A stretch of 9,597 nucleotides of DNA from Candidatus Parcubacteria bacterium (GTDB lineage Bacteria; Patescibacteriota; Patescibacteriia; Patescibacteriales; UBA12075), in NCBI GenBank assembly GCA_023140595.1, contig JAGLLI010000043.1, positions 1-9,597 on the forward strand, read 5' to 3'. Both the position numbers and the translations under genes were made by a program. The notes under the pieces are model-generated. The model made no database searches and was not told the origin of the DNA. It worked only from the letters and a program-made list of their open reading frames with translations. Shown here in pieces: positions 6,729-9,597 of the stretch. Every line of letters starts with the position of its first letter. Position 1 is the first letter of the stretch.

Positions 6729-7916
6729 ATGTCTAGCGCAAGTAAGTATAAAGAGCTCGGAGTTGATCCGAGGAAATCAAATGTAAGAAAAATATTTACA
6801 AAATATATTGCGAATGATTATCCTGATGCCTTTGTAAATATTGTAACTGATCCTGAGAATCCTGATAATGTTTTTACAATGCATATGGATGGCGACGGTA
6901 GTAAGATTGTGCAAAGAGTATTGCATTATTTGGAAACAGGAGACGTAACAATATTTCAAGGCGCGGTTGATGACGCGATATCCATGAATACCGGAGATAT
7001 TGCGGCTAGCGGATTTATTACAGGGAAGTGGGTAGTAACTGATGTTATAAATATCAACGCGATGAACATTCCCAAAAATATAATAATGGAGCAAGTGGCC
7101 AAGCGATTTTCAGAATTAATTAATATTTACAAAGAGAACGGATTTGATATGTTTTATTTTCTCGGAGGAGAAACCGCGGATTTGCCTACTCAAATTTCAA
7201 GTATGGTTTTTGATGTTGGAATATATGCTAGAACTGAAAAAAAGAATATAGTTGCCGGAAATGTTAAGCCGGGAGATAAAATATATGGTTTTGCAAGTAA
7301 TGGCAGAGCTAGTTGGGAAAATATTGATAATTCAGGAATGATGTCAAATGGAGTTACTTTAGCCAGAATTGATTTGATGCATAAAAAATACGCGGAAAAA
7401 TATCCGTTTTTGAATAATAAAGAATGTGCTTATCGCGGGAAATATAAAATTAATGATAAGCCCAAAATGTTAAATGGAATGACAGTAAGTGAGGCAATTT
7501 TATCTCCAACCAGACAATGGGCGATTGTTATCAAAAGAATTATTAAGAAATTAAAAGAAAAAAATAAATTATCATTGCTTCACGGCATATCAATGAATAC
7601 AGGAGGAGGCGCCACTAAAATCGGTCATGTGGGAAGTGGAATATTATATAGAAAAACAATGCCGAAAGTGCCGCTAATTTTTAAATTAATCAAAGAAGAG
7701 TCAGAAGATTCTTGGAGAAATATGTTTGAGACATTTAATTGCGGTGTGGGAATTGACGTTGTCGGTGAAAATAATCCGGAATTTAGTAAAATTTTAAAAG
7801 AGGTATCCGAAGAAATTCATGTTGAAATGTTTGATTTAGGCGTTTGTGAACAATTTAAGAGAAAGAAGAATAAAATAGAACTTGAAACACCATACGGATT
7901 TTTCAATAATTATTAA
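6729..7916 (+). CDS. purM: AIR synthase (phosphoribosylformylglycinamidine cyclo-ligase), long divergent type
   Basis: PurM closes the imidazole ring, turning FGAM (the PurL product) and ATP into AIR. Recognisable motifs: MDGDGSK at 53-59 in place of the DGVGTK-type loop, GGETAD at 146-151, NSGMMSNG at 201-208, LSPTR at 258-262, then a GG/TK/H segment and a VPLIF segment near the end. At 395 residues it is longer than E. coli PurM (about 345), and its pattern (GGETAD, LSPTR, an FN-G stretch, a C-terminus with E-P-GF) resembles the longer Bacteroidetes-type PurM as I remember it. It follows purL by 15 nt without a Shine-Dalgarno sequence, consistent with a two-gene operon, and is closed by a terminator at 7942-7982. 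A distant PurM-like enzyme of another pathway is possible, but the adjacent purL makes AIR synthase by far the best call. Confidence 0.92.
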   Translation: MSSASKYKELGVDPRKSNVRKIFTKYIANDYPDAFVNIVTDPENPDNVFTMHMDGDGSKIVQRVLHYLETGDVTIFQGAVDDAISMNTGDIAASGFITGKWVVTDVININAMNIPKNIIMEQVAKRFSELINIYKENGFDMFYFLGGETADLPTQISSMVFDVGIYARTEKKNIVAGNVKPGDKIYGFASNGRASWENIDNSGMMSNGVTLARIDLMHKKYAEKYPFLNNKECAYRGKYKINDKPKMLNGMTVSEAILSPTRQWAIVIKRIIKKLKEKNKLSLLHGISMNTGGGATKIGHVGSGILYRKTMPKVPLIFKLIKEESEDSWRNMFETFNCGVGIDVVGENNPEFSKILKEVSEEIHVEMFDLGVCEQFKRKKNKIELETPYGFFNNY

Positions 7917-7941
7917 TTTTATTCGTTTAAAACAATATTAA

Positions 7942-7982
7942 AGAGATGATACGCGTATTTTTCGCATCGTCTCTCTTTTTTT
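7942..7982 (+). terminator. Intrinsic terminator of the purL-purM operon
   Basis: AGAGATGATACG (7942-7953) pairs with CGCATCGTCTCT (7963-7974) over 12 positions, with one A·C mismatch and one G·T wobble, around a 9-nt loop; seven T's follow (7976-7982). It begins 25 nt after the purM stop. Confidence 0.85.
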
Positions 7983-8003
7983 CCCAAATTCACGCAAAAC
8001 CAT

Positions 8004-8032
8004 GTAACAAATCCAGTCCTCGTGTTTATTAT
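8004..8032 (+). promoter_or_regulatory. Candidate promoter for the MopE-repeat gene
   Basis: GTAACA at 8004-8009, a 17-bp spacer and TATTAT at 8027-8032 (5 of 6 to the -10 box). Several overlapping A+T-rich hexamers nearby could also serve, so the exact start is uncertain. If used, it leaves a leader of roughly 65-70 nt that carries the inverted repeat at 8072-8093. Confidence 0.3.
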
Positions 8033-8071
8033 ATAGTATAAGATATTATTCTATTTAATAATTTAATTTAG

Positions 8072-8093
8072 TTTTGCTTTAAAACTAGCAAAA
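8072..8093 (+). promoter_or_regulatory. Inverted repeat in the leader of the MopE-repeat gene
   Basis: TTTTGCT (8072-8078) and AGCAAAA (8087-8093) are perfect 7-bp reverse complements around an 8-nt loop, ending 13 nt before the ATG. It may be an RNA hairpin that influences translation of an SD-less start, or a binding site. The stem is A+T-rich and chance is not excluded. Confidence 0.35.
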
Positions 8094-8106
8094 TTATTCA
8101 AATTTT

Positions 8107-9309
8107 ATGTTAAAATTCAAACAATTATTTATTAATGTAGCGCTTGTCGTGCTTGCTATTTGCGTAGGCGTAGGCACAATTATGGCTGTAAAAGCCGATG
8201 GTTTTACATATGACTGCGATAGTGGCGATTTTAAGTATTTTTATATTGACGAAGATGGCGATAAGTTCGGTGACAGTTCGGCTACATCCACTTATGCATG
8301 CGAAGCGCCATCAAATTATATTGCTAATAATTTGGACTGTGATGATACAAGCGCAAATATAAAACCGGGTGTTGCTGAAATTTGCGATGGGGTTGATAAT
8401 AACTGTGACGGAAATATCAATGAAGGCCTTGCCACCAGCACTTATTTTAGGGACGCGGACGGAGATGGATATGGAGACGCTTCTTTAACTATGGATTGGT
8501 GCGCTTTGCCGGATGGCTATGTTTCGCGAAATCAAGATTGTGATGATTCTAACGCCAGTACAAGTCCGGCGGTAGATGAAGTTTGCGATGACGGAATTGA
8601 TAATAATTGCAATGGAGAGATTGATGAAAATTGCGAAGAACCGACTGCCACTACAACTAGATATTATCTGGATTCAGACGGAGACGGATACGGAGACTCT
8701 GCGGATTTTGTAGATTCTACAACAAGGCCTACAGGATATGTTCTTGATAATACGGATTGCGATGATACCAGCGCCACAACCAGCCCGGGAGCAACTGAAA
8801 TTTGCGGAGACGGTATTGATAGTGATTGCAGCGGAGGAGACGAAGTATGCGTACAGACATATTATTTAGACGCGGATGGAGATGGATATGGAAACCCAGC
8901 GGACTCTATAAGCTCCACGAGTCAACCTACGGGATATGTTCTTAATAATACAGACTGCAATGATTCTAGCGCAACCACAAGTCCGGCGGCAACTGAGATT
9001 TGCGGTGATAATATTGATAACAATTGCGATGGAGAGATTGATGAAAATTGTGTTGATATTACAAGCGAAGATAATGACGATTTTACGGAATGTCATCCTT
9101 GCGAAGGTTCTTTTAGAAATCATGGCGCTTTTATGAGCTGTTTGGCTCATTATACAAATTGTCTTAAAGATATAGGCGCGATAAGCGGCAGAGAAAAAGG
9201 ACAAATTATGAGCTCAAAAGACAATAAGTATAAGTTTCAAATGAATATAAAAACGCAAGGAAATTCTAATAACAGCAACAATGGCAAAGCAAAAGGAAAA
9301 AAGAAATAA
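8107..9309 (+). CDS. Exported protein with four MopE-type metal-binding repeats
   Basis: Residues 1-30 form a signal peptide: Lys-rich start, hydrophobic core (VALVVLAICVGVGTIMA), and a V-K-A cleavage site before DG. Four repeats of about 66-73 residues follow, each opening with an Asp-rich calcium-type loop (DEDGDK at 48, DADGDGYGD at 116, DSDGDGYGD at 189, DADGDGYGN at 255), then a CDD or CND, and closing with an EICDGVDNNCDGEID-like stretch. This is the 'putative metal-binding motif' (MopE, PF11617) repeat; cysteines pair within repeats. Residues 329-352 form a different tail with C-HPC, RNHG and SCLAHYTNC, followed by a Lys/Asn-rich end. There is no transmembrane anchor after the signal, so it is probably secreted or surface-held. 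The start has no Shine-Dalgarno sequence, but the signal peptide fixes it. It probably binds Ca2+; the role is unknown. Confidence 0.9.
   Translation: MLKFKQLFINVALVVLAICVGVGTIMAVKADGFTYDCDSGDFKYFYIDEDGDKFGDSSATSTYACEAPSNYIANNLDCDDTSANIKPGVAEICDGVDNNCDGNINEGLATSTYFRDADGDGYGDASLTMDWCALPDGYVSRNQDCDDSNASTSPAVDEVCDDGIDNNCNGEIDENCEEPTATTTRYYLDSDGDGYGDSADFVDSTTRPTGYVLDNTDCDDTSATTSPGATEICGDGIDSDCSGGDEVCVQTYYLDADGDGYGNPADSISSTSQPTGYVLNNTDCNDSSATTSPAATEICGDNIDNNCDGEIDENCVDITSEDNDDFTECHPCEGSFRNHGAFMSCLAHYTNCLKDIGAISGREKGQIMSSKDNKYKFQMNIKTQGNSNNSNNGKAKGKKK
8662..9057 (+). repeat. Tandem 198-bp coding repeat (MopE repeats 3 and 4)
   Basis: Copies at 8662-8859 and 8860-9057 align without gaps at a 198-bp (66-codon) offset and share long near-identical DNA runs, for example the GGATATGTTCTT stretch. 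Repeats 1 and 2 are less similar and differently spaced, so this pair looks like the most recent internal duplication. The ends of repeats 2 and 4 also share an almost identical stretch (GGAGAGATTGATGAAAATTG). Confidence 0.8.
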
Positions 9310-9332
9310 GAAATTATTTGCAAAATTTTGGA

Positions 9333-9367
9333 TTTTGGGTTAAAGTAATATGAATTTTAACCCAAAA
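9333..9367. terminator. Perfect 12-bp inverted repeat between the MopE-repeat gene and the sigma-factor gene
   Basis: TTTTGGGTTAAA (9333-9344) and TTTAACCCAAAA (9356-9367) are exact reverse complements around an 11-nt loop, starting 24 nt after the stop and ending 5 nt before the sigma-factor ATG. No T-run follows the right arm outside the stem, so it is not a classical terminator. It may end or process the upstream transcript, or hide the start of the sigma-factor gene. Confidence 0.5.
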
Positions 9368-9372
9368 GAAAT

Positions 9373-9597
9373 ATGGCGCGTAATAGGTTTTTTATTAAAA
9401 AATATAAGAAATACAAAGATAAAATTTATAACTATTTTTGGTATCGGGTTAATTTTAATGAAGAAATAGCAGAAGATCTTTGTTCAGAGGCGTTTTTAAG
9501 AGCGTTTGATAAATTTGATGTTTTTGATAAGGAAAGAGAGTTTCAGCCATGGATATATGCCATAGCCAAAAATTGGGGTCATACAGAATACTACCGT
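9373..9597 (+). CDS. ECF-type RNA polymerase sigma factor, 3'-truncated by the window edge
   Basis: From the ATG at 9373 the frame stays open to the end (75 codons). The translation matches sigma-70 region 2 of a small ECF-type factor: FIKKYKKYKDKIYNYFWYRV, then EEIAEDLCSEAFLRAFDKFD (DNA melting and core-binding helices), then FQPWIYAIAKN, where the family usually has F-WLY-IARN followed by a D-YR stretch. Here WGHTEYYR follows, about one residue longer than usual, which may be real divergence or a sequence error near the end. Region 4 lies beyond the window. The start is the only ATG after an in-frame stop at 9358-9360 and has only a weak purine-rich AAAAGAAA ahead of it. No anti-sigma gene is visible, but downstream sequence is missing. 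Confidence 0.87.
   Translation, partial: MARNRFFIKKYKKYKDKIYNYFWYRVNFNEEIAEDLCSEAFLRAFDKFDVFDKEREFQPWIYAIAKNWGHTEYYR

Noticed and set aside
6777..7094. 105-codon reverse ORF inside purM
   Set aside because: It is antisense to conserved PurM motifs; its composition is that expected from reversed A+T-rich codons.
8866..9204. 112-codon reverse and 66-codon forward ORFs within the MopE-repeat gene
   Set aside because: Both arise from the repeated coding DNA read in other frames.
9350..9469. 39-codon ORF MNFNPKEIWRVIG... overlapping the sigma-factor start
   Set aside because: It is in a different frame from the sigma factor, lies partly inside the hairpin loop and has no Shine-Dalgarno sequence; the overlapping sigma frame has clear family motifs.

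Overview
The window is A+T-rich, and every gene I can support lies on the + strand. It reads as bacterial with the standard code: tryptophans are TGG, the genes end in TAA or TAG, and no in-frame TGA is needed. The gene mix is a Fic protein with a small C-terminal module, a secreted MopE-repeat protein, a compact ECF-type sigma factor and a NadR/TTD14-like P-loop NTPase. Together with tight packing and mostly SD-less starts, this suggests a Patescibacteria (Candidate Phyla Radiation) type genome. That placement is an inference from gene content; no rRNA or ribosomal-protein marker is present.

Layout. (1) 1-543: 3' part of a Fic protein. (2) 544-1218: a gene-poor stretch with two GC-rich palindromic repeats, an unannotated C-terminal remnant of a CreD-like membrane protein in frame 3 (840-995), a 14-bp tandem repeat leading into a promoter-like sequence, and a nine-codon ORF whose initiation region closely copies that of the next gene. 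(3) 1219-2172: a HAD-superfamily hydrolase with a strong Shine-Dalgarno sequence, closed by a good intrinsic terminator. (4) 2296-2829: a small P-loop NTPase. (5) 2895-7916: purL (long, single-chain FGAM synthase with its own glutaminase domain) and purM (AIR synthase of a long, divergent type), 15 nt apart and closed by a terminator. (6) 8107-9309: an exported protein with four MopE-type Asp-rich metal-binding repeats and a Cys/His C-terminal module. (7) 9373-9597: the 5' end of an ECF-type sigma factor, separated from the previous gene by a perfect 12-bp inverted repeat.

How the genes work together. PurL and PurM catalyse consecutive steps of de novo purine synthesis (FGAR to FGAM to AIR) and are almost certainly co-transcribed. 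The NTPase and HAD hydrolase have no sequence-supported link to that pathway. The sigma factor downstream of the exported repeat protein may or may not share its transcript; the hairpin between them is the key element. I found no defence system, CRISPR array, tRNA, rRNA or intact mobile element. The most notable unexplained material is the 544-1218 stretch and the two styles of translation start in the window.
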